A stretch of DNA of 64,000 bases from Luteibacter aegosomatissinici (GTDB taxonomy: Bacteria > Pseudomonadota > Gammaproteobacteria > Xanthomonadales > Rhodanobacteraceae): assembly GCF_023078495.1 (NCBI RefSeq), contig NZ_CP095742.1, forward strand, positions 1,612,001 to 1,676,000. The letters are read 5' to 3'. The notes beneath the pieces are model-generated. The model did not search any database, was not told the origin of the DNA, and saw only the letters and a program-made list of their open reading frames with translations. A program made the translations under genes and the position numbers. Positions 8,318-16,427 of this stretch are shown here, one piece after another; positions within the stretch are counted from its first letter, which is position 1, and each line of letters begins with the position of its first letter.

Positions 8318-10477
8318 GTGCCTGTTCGTCATGTTCCGACCTTGTCCCGCCTCGCCCTGGCCTGTGGCCTCGCCGCCCTGGCCAGCACCGCCAACGCCCA
8401 GGTCAATGGGGTGGCGCAACGCCCCTACCTGGGCTGGAGCAGTTTCAGCCAGCAGACCCTCGATCCTGCGTTCCTCACGCAGGCCAACATGCTCAAGCAA
8501 TCCGATGCGCTGGCCGCATCGGGATTGCAGGCGCATGGCTATACCTACATCAACCTGGATTCGGGCTGGATGGGTGCGTTCGATGCGAACGGCCGGCCCA
8601 TCCCCGACCCGAATACGTTCCCCGACATCAAGGCGTTGATCGATCACATCCACGCCAATGGCCAGAAAGCCGGCATCTACTGGATCCCCGGTGTCGAGGA
8701 GCCCGCCGTGCAGGCGAACTCGCCCATCCTGGGCAGTGACCGGCACATCCAGGACATCCTCGCGCTGCCGCATCGCGCCGGTAACGCGTTCGGTGGTCCC
8801 GGCGAGTCGCCTTATCACTACAAGATCGACTTCTCGAAGGCTGGCGCTCAGGAATACATGGATTCCGTCGTCGCGCTGTTCGCGTCGTGGGGCGTCGATT
8901 TCATCAAGCTCGATGGCGTGACGCCTGGCTCCTACAGCGATGACCTCAGCATCGATAACCGCGAAGACGTTGTCGCGTGGTCGAAGGCGATTGCCCGCAG
9001 TGGCCGGCCCATGTGGTTCACGGTGTCCTGGCAGCTCGACAAGGACTACAACGACATCTGGTCGGGCTATGCGAATGCGCGGCGCATCGACGATGACGTG
9101 GAGTGCGAGGGCCGTTGCGCCACGCTGACCAACTGGCCGCGCATCGAAAAGCGCTTTCGCGACCTGCCGTCGTGGCAGGATGCCGCAGGCCCCACGAAAG
9201 GCTGGAACGACCTCGATACGCTCGATATCGCCGATGGCGAGCTCGATGGCCTGAGCCTCGACGAAAAGCGCTCGGCCATGACGATCTGGGCCATGGCCAA
9301 CGCGCCGCTGTATCTCGGCGGGGACCTGACCAAGGTCGACCCCGAAGGCCTGAAACTCGCCACCAATGACGAAGTGCTGGCCGTGGATCAGTCCGGCCAT
9401 CCCGCACGCCAGGTGCTGGGCGGTGACCACCAGGTGTGGGTCAGCGATCTCGGTAACGGCCGCTCGTACGTGGCGCTGTTCAACATGACCGGTGCGCCGG
9501 CGACGGTGACCTTGCCATGGCGCGTGCTGGGCATGCCCGGCGCATTGCGCGTGCGCGACCTGTGGTCGCACCGCGAACTGGGCCCATCGGCAGGCAAGTA
9601 CGAGGTGGTGCTGCCCGCGCACGCGACGCAGTTGCTGCGGGTCGACCGCCTGCCGGGCCTGGTGCTCGCGCCACCCTCGAAAGCGTACGAAGCCGAGGCC
9701 GCAGCGCTTTCCGGTAGCGCGCAGGCCTATGCATGCCCTGGCTGCTCCGGTGGAAACAAGGTCGGCGGCCTTGGCCTGGGTACGAACAACACCGTGACGT
9801 TCACCGATGTCACCGTGCCGCGTGATGGCGTTTACCTCATGCAGGTGGATTCGCTGACCCAGGGCCTTCGCTCGTACCTCTACCGGGTGAACGATGGTCC
9901 GTACCACACGTTCAACTCCGGCGGCGGAAGCTTCCAGTTGCCGTCATCGAGCACGCTGCCAGTGTGCCTGAAGGCGGGTTCCAATCGCATCCGCTTCGGT
10001 AACGACGTGAGTTATCCGCCAGACCTGGACCGCATCGTGATACGCGATGGCATGGGCGTTCCCGCGCCGTCCGCCGATGTATACGAAGCGGAGGCGGCCA
10101 CGCTGGGCGGCACGGTTACCGCCGGCTTCAGCAACTATTTCTCGGGCCTGGCCAAGGCGGGGAATATCGGTGGTGGTGCGGCCAACAGCGTGACGTTCCC
10201 GAATGTCAGCGTGCCGCGTGCCGGCGTGTACCAGCTCGAAATCGACTACGCGACCAAGGGGCCGCGCTCGCTGATGCTGTCGATCAATGGGCAGGCCGCG
10301 ACGCAGCTGGACCTGGATGGCAGCAGCTTCGACGATCCCGTGGCGCGGGTACTGGAGGTGCCGCTCCGCGCAGGCACGAACACCATCCAGTTGGGCAACG
10401 CATCGGGCTATGCGCCCGATCTGGATCGCCTTGTGGTGAGTCCGCGGGTGGGTGCGCCTGCACCGGGCTGTCCATGA
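8318..10477 (+). CDS. exported GH27 alpha-galactosidase with two C-terminal carbohydrate-binding modules
   Basis: A 719-aa protein starting at GTG 8318, seven bases after AAGGAG. It has a signal peptide (about 1-27), then a GH27 barrel (about 32-390): Y-L-G-W-S-S-F near the start, Y-I-N-L-D-S-G-W, and the nucleophile in D-F-I-K-L-D-G-V (Asp199). The acid/base is probably in R-I-D-D-D-V-E. A short beta domain follows. Two tandem CBM35-like modules (about 455-580 and 590-712) each begin Y-E-A-E-A-A and end D-L-D-R-(IL)-V. The modules suggest a polymeric or plant galactan substrate. The pairing with GH36 indicates two complementary galactosidase activities in one operon. Confidence 0.92.
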   Translation: MPVRHVPTLSRLALACGLAALASTANAQVNGVAQRPYLGWSSFSQQTLDPAFLTQANMLKQSDALAASGLQAHGYTYINLDSGWMGAFDANGRPIPDPNTFPDIKALIDHIHANGQKAGIYWIPGVEEPAVQANSPILGSDRHIQDILALPHRAGNAFGGPGESPYHYKIDFSKAGAQEYMDSVVALFASWGVDFIKLDGVTPGSYSDDLSIDNREDVVAWSKAIARSGRPMWFTVSWQLDKDYNDIWSGYANARRIDDDVECEGRCATLTNWPRIEKRFRDLPSWQDAAGPTKGWNDLDTLDIADGELDGLSLDEKRSAMTIWAMANAPLYLGGDLTKVDPEGLKLATNDEVLAVDQSGHPARQVLGGDHQVWVSDLGNGRSYVALFNMTGAPATVTLPWRVLGMPGALRVRDLWSHRELGPSAGKYEVVLPAHATQLLRVDRLPGLVLAPPSKAYEAEAAALSGSAQAYACPGCSGGNKVGGLGLGTNNTVTFTDVTVPRDGVYLMQVDSLTQGLRSYLYRVNDGPYHTFNSGGGSFQLPSSSTLPVCLKAGSNRIRFGNDVSYPPDLDRIVIRDGMGVPAPSADVYEAEAATLGGTVTAGFSNYFSGLAKAGNIGGGAANSVTFPNVSVPRAGVYQLEIDYATKGPRSLMLSINGQAATQLDLDGSSFDDPVARVLEVPLRAGTNTIQLGNASGYAPDLDRLVVSPRVGAPAPGCP

Positions 10478-10483
10478 CGCATG

Positions 10484-10511
10484 GCGGGCCCGCACCGCGG
10501 TGCGGGCCCGC
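10484..10511. terminator. bidirectional palindromic terminator
   Basis: A perfect 13-bp stem (GCGGGCCCGCACC and its complement) with a GC apex lies between the convergent GH27 and SDR genes. It starts six bases after one stop codon and ends eight bases before the other. It most likely serves both directions, although neither side has a long T-run. Confidence 0.75.
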
Positions 10512-10519
10512 TGTTCACG

Positions 10520-11293
10520 TCAAAGCAGCATGCCGCCCGATACCTCGATGCGCTGCCCGTTGACCCAGCGGTTATCGTCAGAGAGCAGGGAGGCGATCAT
10601 CGGGCCGATATCGTCGGGTACGCCGGCGCGGCCAAGCGCGGTGAACTCGGCGACCCGGCGATTCACCTCCGGGTTATCGCGCACCATGCCGCCGCTGAAG
10701 TCGGTGGCCACGGCGCCAGGTGCGACGCAGTTGGCCGTGATGCCGCGCACCGCGAACTCCTTGGCGAAGTAACGCGTAAGCACCTCGATGGCCCCCTTCA
10801 TCGCGGCGTACGGCGCGCTGCCTGGCATGGCAAAGCGGGTGAGGCCGCTGGATACGTTGATGATGCGTCCGCCATCGTTGAGCAGCGGAAGCAGCTTCTG
10901 GGTGAGGAAGAACACGCCCTTGAAGTGCACGTTGTAAAGCGCATCCACCTGGGCTTCGGTGGTGTCCGCGATCGGGGTGTGGTGTGACGTGCCGGCATTG
11001 TTCACGAGGTAATCGAAACGTTCCGCACCGAGGCGGGCGAGGGCAGGGCGCAACGCATCGACGAAGCGGTCGAACGTGCCTGTGTCACCGGTATCCAGGC
11101 GCAGCGCGACCGCACGGGCACCTTCGGCGGCGACGGCGTCGACCGTGGCCTGGGCTTCGGCCTCGTTGGTGTGATAAGTGATCACGCTATCGACACCGCG
11201 GCGGGCGAGGTGAATGACGGCATTGCGGCCCAGGCCGCGGCTGCCGCCGGTCACGAGGGCAATGCGGCGAACGGGGGATGCGTGGGTGGACAT
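10520..11293 (-). CDS. SDR-family oxidoreductase
   Basis: A 257-aa classical short-chain dehydrogenase/reductase. The start at ATG 11293 follows GGAG and opens with a normal SDR N-terminus; the upstream in-frame extension to 11575 lacks SDR sequence. The cofactor loop is T-G-G-S-R-G-L-G, followed by N-N-A-G and the active-site Y-A-A-M-K; I-E-V-S-G-G-M closes the fold. It is probably NADP(H)-dependent, with an unknown substrate. It is divergent from an AraC-family gene 158 bp away, which is likely its regulator. A similar SDR/AraC pairing recurs on the ICE. Confidence 0.9.
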   Translation of the reverse strand: MSTHASPVRRIALVTGGSRGLGRNAVIHLARRGVDSVITYHTNEAEAQATVDAVAAEGARAVALRLDTGDTGTFDRFVDALRPALARLGAERFDYLVNNAGTSHHTPIADTTEAQVDALYNVHFKGVFFLTQKLLPLLNDGGRIINVSSGLTRFAMPGSAPYAAMKGAIEVLTRYFAKEFAVRGITANCVAPGAVATDFSGGMVRDNPEVNRRVAEFTALGRAGVPDDIGPMIASLLSDDNRWVNGQRIEVSGGMLL

Positions 11294-11451
11294 GGCGTAC
11301 TCCGGGTGAGAAAGGGGTACGGAAAAGGTAGGGCCGGCGCGTGCGGCACCGAATGCCGGAACCCGGCCCCTTCTTGCCTGATCCTGCTCGTGTCCCGATT
11401 GAAAAGGCGTAGGCTGGTTACCATCAAGCCGTCCCCGCGGAGCCCCTGCCC

Positions 11452-12345
11452 ATGTCCCAGGCCCTTCTAGAGCTTGTACGCCGCTATACCGATACCCACC
11501 CGGGCGGTAACCCGTGGATGACGGCGATCGAGAACGTGGGCATCCTGCGCTCCGACCTGCCGCGGCGCCCCTCACCCCTGTTGTTCCAGCCGTCCTTGTG
11601 TGTCGTGGCCCAGGGCACCAAGTGGAGCACGTTCGGTAACCGCCGGTACGAGTACGGGGCGGGCCAGGCGTTGGTCGTGAGCGTGGAGATGCCGGCGTTC
11701 AGCCGGGTGGCCGCGGCCAGTCCGGATGAACCGTTCCTCGGCGTGGTGATCGGGCTCGATCCGAAGCTGATCACCGCCGTGATGGAGACGCTGCCTGCGC
11801 CGGTGAAAGTGTCGTCGCACGTACCGCGCGGCGTGTTCGTTACCGATTACGACGGGCCGCTGGCTGACTGTGTGATTCGTTTACTGCGGTTGCTCGATAC
11901 GCCACAGGCGATTCCCCATGTGGCACCACTGGTGTTGCGCGAGATCGCCTATTGGTTGTTGAGCGGCCCGCACGCGGCCGATGTGGCCAAGGTGGCGCTG
12001 GCGGATAACCGCACGCATCGCGTGCTCACTGCCGTGCACACGTTGCGAGCGAAGTTCACCGAGGCCATGAGCATCGATGAGCTGGCCGCTATCGCCCAGC
12101 TCAGCCCGTCGGCCTTTCACCGCCAATTCAAGGCGCTCACCTCGATGACGCCGTTGCAGTTCCAGAAGCAGCTGCGCCTGCTGGAGGCGCGGCACCTGCT
12201 CGCCTCGGGCGAGGCCAACGCGGAAACGGCAGCCTGGCGCGTGGGCTACGAGAGCGCGTCGCAGTTCAGCCGCGAATACGCCCGCATGTTCGGTGCGCCG
12301 CCCCGTCGCGATGCGGCCGCCCTGCGCGAGCCATTGCCGGGCTGA
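11452..12345 (+). CDS. AraC-family transcriptional regulator
   Basis: A 297-aa regulator. The N-terminal half is the AraC-type effector/dimerisation domain of the PF06719 kind (Q-P-S-L-C-V-V-A-Q-G-x-K near residue 45; P-A-F-S-R-V). The C-terminal 100 residues hold two helix-turn-helix motifs: M-S-I-D-E-L-A-A-I-A-Q-L-S-P-S-A-F-H-R-Q-F-K and the late V-G-Y-E-S-A-S-Q-F-S-R-E-Y. Its family pairs typically with oxidoreductase genes, and here it is divergent from an SDR gene. The ICE regulator at 37980-38903 belongs to the same family. Confidence 0.92.
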   Translation: MSQALLELVRRYTDTHPGGNPWMTAIENVGILRSDLPRRPSPLLFQPSLCVVAQGTKWSTFGNRRYEYGAGQALVVSVEMPAFSRVAAASPDEPFLGVVIGLDPKLITAVMETLPAPVKVSSHVPRGVFVTDYDGPLADCVIRLLRLLDTPQAIPHVAPLVLREIAYWLLSGPHAADVAKVALADNRTHRVLTAVHTLRAKFTEAMSIDELAAIAQLSPSAFHRQFKALTSMTPLQFQKQLRLLEARHLLASGEANAETAAWRVGYESASQFSREYARMFGAPPRRDAAALREPLPG

Positions 12346-12391
12346 CGCATTCCGTGTGACGCTCCGCGCACCACCACGCAGGGAGCTGTCC

Positions 12392-13561
12392 ATGGTCAGT
12401 CGTCGTGAGTTTCTCCAGGCCGTGCCGTTGGGCGCGCTTTCCCTGGCTGCGGCAGGTGCTCCCCTGGCCCTGGCTGCCGCCCCGGCGCCTGCGGCACCGC
12501 CACCCGATAAGCCCATTGCGGTGGAGAGGGTGGTGGCCCTGGTAGGTGATGACGTGCCCACCCGCTCGATCTACTTTCCGCAGCGCTTCAAGGATGCCAT
12601 GGGTGCCGATACGGATATCGGCGATATCTACCTGCACGAGGGCTCCGTAGAGAAGCTGGAAAAGCGCTTCGCCGAGTTGCTGGGCAAGGAAGACGCGGCG
12701 TTCATGCCTACCGGCACCATGGCCAACCAGATCGCGGTGCGTATTCTTTGTGGCGATCGCCGGCACCTTCTCCTGCAGAAGGAGAGCCATGTCTATCGCG
12801 ACGAAGAAGATGCGACACCGGTGCTCAGCGGCATCAATCCCGTGCCCATCGAGGGAGGTACGGGCGAGGCGCTGGTCGCTTCCATCGAGGCCGCTTACAA
12901 CCAGCGCTCGGAAGACCCGTATCCGCTCGAGATCGGTGCCATTTCTCTCGAAAGTCCCGTGCGCCGCCTCGATGGTTCAACCATCGCCCTCGATACCATC
13001 CTGCGCATCGCCGCGGTCGCGAAGAAAAATGGCACGGGCATGCATCTGGATGGCGCACGCCTGCTGTTGATGTCGGGCATGGAAGGCTTCGACCCAAAGA
13101 CCTATGCGGCGCCCTTCGATACCGTGTATGTCTCGCTCTACAAGTACCTGGGCGCGCCGTTCGGCGCGATCCTCGCCGGCGACAAGGCGCACATCGATCG
13201 CGCTCGCCATGTACGGCATATCTTCGGCGGCACGATCTTCCGCGGGTTCCCGGCAGCGGTGCTGGCCTTGCACGGGCTGGATCACTTCGCTGAGCGCTTT
13301 ACCCGCGTTCGCGCGGCGGGCGAGGCGTTGCTGGCCAGGCTTGCCGGCATGCCCGGCATTCGCATCGAGCGGGTGGAGCGGGGCAGCAATATCGCTATTG
13401 CGATACTGGATCCCAGCGTGGCGGACGGCTTGCAGGAACGCGCGCGGCACGTCGATATCGTGGTTGGCAAACCCGATAACGGCCGCCTGCATCTCACCTT
13501 CAACGAAACGATCCTGCGCAAGCCCGTCGACGCTATCGCCAAGGTCTTCACCCCCGCGTAG
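12392..13561 (+). CDS. Tat-exported threonine-aldolase-like PLP enzyme
   Basis: A 389-aa fold-type-I PLP protein of the beta-eliminating lyase/threonine aldolase family. The start at ATG 12392 follows GGGAG. The first 40 residues are a twin-arginine signal (S-R-R-E-F-L-Q, then a hydrophobic A/L-rich stretch and A-A-A-P). The enzyme part contains F-M-P-T-G-T-M-A-N-Q, H-L-D-G-A-R and the Schiff-base lysine in S-L-Y-K-Y-L-G-A-P-F-G (Lys251). Family members cleave L-threonine or L-allo-threonine to glycine and acetaldehyde. Export in folded, cofactor-loaded form is unusual for this activity, so the physiological substrate is open. Confidence 0.87.
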   Translation: MVSRREFLQAVPLGALSLAAAGAPLALAAAPAPAAPPPDKPIAVERVVALVGDDVPTRSIYFPQRFKDAMGADTDIGDIYLHEGSVEKLEKRFAELLGKEDAAFMPTGTMANQIAVRILCGDRRHLLLQKESHVYRDEEDATPVLSGINPVPIEGGTGEALVASIEAAYNQRSEDPYPLEIGAISLESPVRRLDGSTIALDTILRIAAVAKKNGTGMHLDGARLLLMSGMEGFDPKTYAAPFDTVYVSLYKYLGAPFGAILAGDKAHIDRARHVRHIFGGTIFRGFPAAVLALHGLDHFAERFTRVRAAGEALLARLAGMPGIRIERVERGSNIAIAILDPSVADGLQERARHVDIVVGKPDNGRLHLTFNETILRKPVDAIAKVFTPA

Positions 13562-13572
13562 GCGTGCCGCCA

Positions 13573-13953
13573 TCAGCGGACGATGAGCCTGCCTATCGCG
13601 AACCCGATAGCGACGCAGCCCAGCGCACCGAGCACATGGGCCGCGGTGTGGACCAGCACGGCGCCGTATTGCCCTCGCTGCAGCAGCAGGAAGCTTTCGG
13701 CCGAGAACGTCGAAAAGGTCGTAAGGCCGCCGAGGAAGCCGGTGGTGACGCCAAGACGAACCGGGATGGGGATCTGCGGGTAAGCCATGAAGGTGGCGAT
13801 GGCCAGGCCCATGATCAGGCCTCCCAGCAGGTTGGCGGCCAGGGTGCCGAAGGGGAGCGTGGGGAGGATGGCATTGAAGGCCTCCGCCAGGCCGTAGCGA
13901 AGGAAGGTGCCAAGGGTAGCGCCGATGCACAGGGCGAGGAGGACGAGGGGCAT
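13573..13953 (-). CDS. crcB: fluoride-specific ion channel CrcB/Fluc
   Basis: A 126-aa, four-helix membrane protein. The diagnostic G-F-L-G-G-L-T-T-F-S-T-F-S-x-E block lies at about residues 72-86, with G-T-L-A-A-N-L-L-G near 36 and an R-Y-G-L segment near 19. Fluc channels work as antiparallel dimers that let fluoride leave the cytoplasm. The gene is convergent with the aldolase-like gene, 11 bases from its stop. I checked the upstream DNA for a fluoride riboswitch and saw none. Confidence 0.93.
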   Translation of the reverse strand: MPLVLLALCIGATLGTFLRYGLAEAFNAILPTLPFGTLAANLLGGLIMGLAIATFMAYPQIPIPVRLGVTTGFLGGLTTFSTFSAESFLLLQRGQYGAVLVHTAAHVLGALGCVAIGFAIGRLIVR

Positions 13954-14128
13954 GGGGCCTCAATCGATGAATGGGGAACGATGTGCCTGCGCCGCAACCA
14001 CGCGGTCGGGGCCCATGCCGACAGGGTACGCCATGCGGCACCCTGGCACTTAGCAAAGGGTTTTAACCCGAGTTGCGATAGAGGGGTTGCACATCCTTCG
14101 CCAATCCCTATAATGGCCGGCTCACGAC

Positions 14129-14204
<76 letters not shown>

Positions 14205-14251
14205 AGTTATGATCTACAGACTTCTACTGACGTCTGTATGTCGTTGAAAAG

Positions 14252-14272
14252 AGGGGCTTCGGCCCCTTTTTT
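14252..14272 (+). terminator. intrinsic terminator after tRNA-Gly
   Basis: AGGGGC pairs with GCCCCT across a TTCG tetraloop and is followed by six Ts. It lies 48 bases downstream of the tRNA, inside the element, and would end tRNA transcription and insulate the integrase gene. Confidence 0.9.
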
Positions 14273-14403
14273 CATTCCAGCGAGCGCCACGGAAATCCAC
14301 CCACAGCCAGCGTTTTTGAGTCGCCAAATGAGGCACAAGAATGCGGGTGGGTTGGCTACCGGATAGTTGCTGGGGCTGAGCGGGGACCATGACGAGCATA
14401 GGG

Positions 14404-14423
14404 CCTAAGTCATAACTTAGGAG
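14404..14423 (+). promoter_or_regulatory. palindrome overlapping the integrase ribosome binding site
   Basis: CCTAAGT at 14404-14410 and ACTTAGG at 14415-14421 form a perfect 7-bp inverted repeat with a CATA loop. The right arm overlaps the AGGAG ribosome site (14419-14423), which is spaced seven bases from the integrase ATG at 14431. It could be a translational hairpin or a protein operator; both are inferences. Confidence 0.5.
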
Positions 14424-14430
14424 CCTCGAA

Positions 14431-16374
14431 ATGGCACTCTCTGATCTGACCGTCCGGCAGGCAAGGACCACCGGAAAGCGCTACACCATCTCCGACAACG
14501 ACTGCCTGGGCCTGATGGTTTCCGCCGCAGGCGGCAAGTCGTGGCAATTCCGTTACTACTGGCTGGGCAAGCAAAAGCGCCTGTGCCTGGGTGGCTATCC
14601 CGCCCTCAGCCTGCGCGAGGCACGCGCCGAGCGAGACAAGGCCCAGGCCCTACTCGCCAGGGGGATCGACCCCCAGGTCGAGCGCGACCGGAGGCGGCAC
14701 GCCGCCAAGCTGGCAGGCGAACACACCTTCAAGACCGTCTTCGATGCCTGGGTCGAGCATCGCCGCAAGGAACTCAAGGAAGGCCGTCAGAGCACGCTTT
14801 CGCAGATCCTGCGCATCTTCAACAAGGATGTGCTGCCTACCCTTGGAAAGATGTCCATCTACGACATTCGCCGCCCCCAGCTCCTGGGCGTCCTGGCAGC
14901 GATCGAGAAACGCAAGGCGTTCACCACCGCCGAGAAGGTCCGCACCTGGTTCAACCAGTTGTTCCGCTATGCCCTGGTCATCGCCGAGGGGCTGGAAGTC
15001 AACCCGGCCGCCGACCTGGACGTGGTTGCCGAGCCTAAGCCCCCCGTGGCCCATAACCCCTACCTGCATCTGCCCGAGATGCCCGAGTTCCTCCAGAAGC
15101 TCCGGCTCTACAACCCTCGTGGCTGGCAGACCCAGCTTGGCGTCCGGCTGCTGTTCCTGACGGGGGTGCGCACGGGCGAGCTGCGGTTGGCGGAACCGGA
15201 TCAGTTCGACCTCGACCGGGGCTTGTGGATCATCCCGCCACAGGTCGTCAAGCAACTTCAGGACGAGATGCGCAAGGCCGGCAAGCGGCCGCAGGACGTG
15301 CCGCCCTACATCGTGCCTCTGTCCCTGCAGGCCATCGAGATCGTTCGTTACCTCCTGGGTGTGATGCGGCCGGCGCAGAAGTACCTGCTGTCGCACCGTA
15401 GCGAACTCAAGAAGCGCATCAGCGAGAACACCCTCAACAAGGCCGTGCAGCTCATGGGCTATGAGGGGCGCCTGACCGGCCACGGCATCCGCGGCACTAT
15501 CTCGACGGCGCTCAACGAGATCGGCTATCCGAAGATTTGGGTGGACGCGCAGCTTTCGCACTCCGACCCCAACAAGGTGAGTTCGGCCTACAACCACGCC
15601 AAGTACGTGGAACCGCGCCGCCGGATGATGCAGGACTGGGCCGATCGGCTCGACCTGCTCGAACAGGGCGAAGTGGAAGCCGCGAGCGCGCACCTGACCA
15701 TCCGTATCGACGGGGTGCCGGCGATGGCAGAAGTGGAGGAAGCGGTGGATGCGACCCTCACGATGGCCGAGCCCACTCCCCCCGGCGTCCCGCCCGTCGT
15801 GGCCACGCCTATTGTCGTAACCCCGAGCAGCGGCGGGATCACGTTCCAGCGGCTGTCTCAGGTGCCGCCTCCTCCGACGAATGCCCCGGAGCCGGAAGTG
15901 TCCGCGATCCAGCGCGAGCGCGAGGAAATGCTGACCATCTACGAGTCGCCAAGCAGCTTGCCGGTCCCGCTGTTCGGCAAGCTGGCCGGGAAGTCCAAGG
16001 ACCAGATCAACCGCGAACTGAAAGCGGGCAAGTTGCTGTCCATCAGTTTGGGCAATCGGGGGCAGCGTGTTCCCGATTGGCAACTGGTGCCGCTCAAGCA
16101 CAAGCTGGCCCAGGTGCTCATGAACCAGTGCCCGCATGCGGATTCGTGGGAGCTTTACCGCATGCTGACCCGACCGCACCCGGACCTGGGTGATCGCGCG
16201 GCCATTGATGTGGTGACGCCGACGAATTTGGGCATGGTCGTCCACGTCATCGCAGGCAGCCAACAGCACGCAGATGTTCCCGATGCGGTCTCGCCCTCGC
16301 GGCCTATCCCTGAGAATGTGCGGCAGAGCGTCCGCCGTTTGGTGGATAGTGCTGTGGTGCTTGAACAGGCCTAG
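14431..16374 (+). CDS. ICEclc-type tyrosine recombinase (integrase) with C-terminal antitoxin-like module
   Basis: A 647-aa site-specific recombinase that would integrate and excise the ICE at tRNA-Gly. An arm-binding domain (about 1-95; K-R-L-C-L-G-G-Y-P-A-L-S-L-R-E-A) and a core-binding domain lead to the catalytic domain: R in L-T-G-V-R-T-G-E-L-R (about 245), H-G-I-R (about 350), S-H-S-D-P and the tyrosine of S-A-Y-N-H-A (about 388). A proline-rich linker (about 435-490) follows. Residues about 508-600 are an extra domain, F-G-K-L-A-G-K-S-K-D-Q-I-N-R-E to R-G-Q-R-V-P-D-W-Q-L and beyond. This extra domain aligns with the RES antitoxin at 41262-41888. The length is near the 657 aa of IntB13. 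Confidence 0.95.
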   Translation: MALSDLTVRQARTTGKRYTISDNDCLGLMVSAAGGKSWQFRYYWLGKQKRLCLGGYPALSLREARAERDKAQALLARGIDPQVERDRRRHAAKLAGEHTFKTVFDAWVEHRRKELKEGRQSTLSQILRIFNKDVLPTLGKMSIYDIRRPQLLGVLAAIEKRKAFTTAEKVRTWFNQLFRYALVIAEGLEVNPAADLDVVAEPKPPVAHNPYLHLPEMPEFLQKLRLYNPRGWQTQLGVRLLFLTGVRTGELRLAEPDQFDLDRGLWIIPPQVVKQLQDEMRKAGKRPQDVPPYIVPLSLQAIEIVRYLLGVMRPAQKYLLSHRSELKKRISENTLNKAVQLMGYEGRLTGHGIRGTISTALNEIGYPKIWVDAQLSHSDPNKVSSAYNHAKYVEPRRRMMQDWADRLDLLEQGEVEAASAHLTIRIDGVPAMAEVEEAVDATLTMAEPTPPGVPPVVATPIVVTPSSGGITFQRLSQVPPPPTNAPEPEVSAIQREREEMLTIYESPSSLPVPLFGKLAGKSKDQINRELKAGKLLSISLGNRGQRVPDWQLVPLKHKLAQVLMNQCPHADSWELYRMLTRPHPDLGDRAAIDVVTPTNLGMVVHVIAGSQQHADVPDAVSPSRPIPENVRQSVRRLVDSAVVLEQA

Positions 16375-16387
16375 CCCCGATGCGCCA

Positions 16388-16423
16388 CCCTATGGCCGGG
16401 GAAAGATGCCCTCGGCCATAGGG
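16388..16423. terminator. inverted repeat between integrase and LysR-like gene
   Basis: CCCTATGGCCG (16388-16398) and its exact complement (16413-16423) are separated by 14 bases. They lie 13 bases after the integrase stop and 4 bases before the convergent stop. This is probably a bidirectional terminator; no T-run is present. Confidence 0.55.
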
Positions 16424-16427
16424 CTCC

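Noticed and set aside
6174-9907. Long minus-strand open frames (539-710 codons) opposite the alpha-galactosidase genes
   Set aside because: They are antisense shadows produced by high GC. Their sequence is low-complexity H/R/V-rich with no family motif, while the plus strand has complete enzyme signatures, signal peptides and ribosome sites.
13954-14100. Possible fluoride riboswitch before crcB
   Set aside because: I looked for the conserved GGXGAUGG opening, the pseudoknot and the CUGAUGA-type segment on the minus strand upstream of crcB and did not find them.
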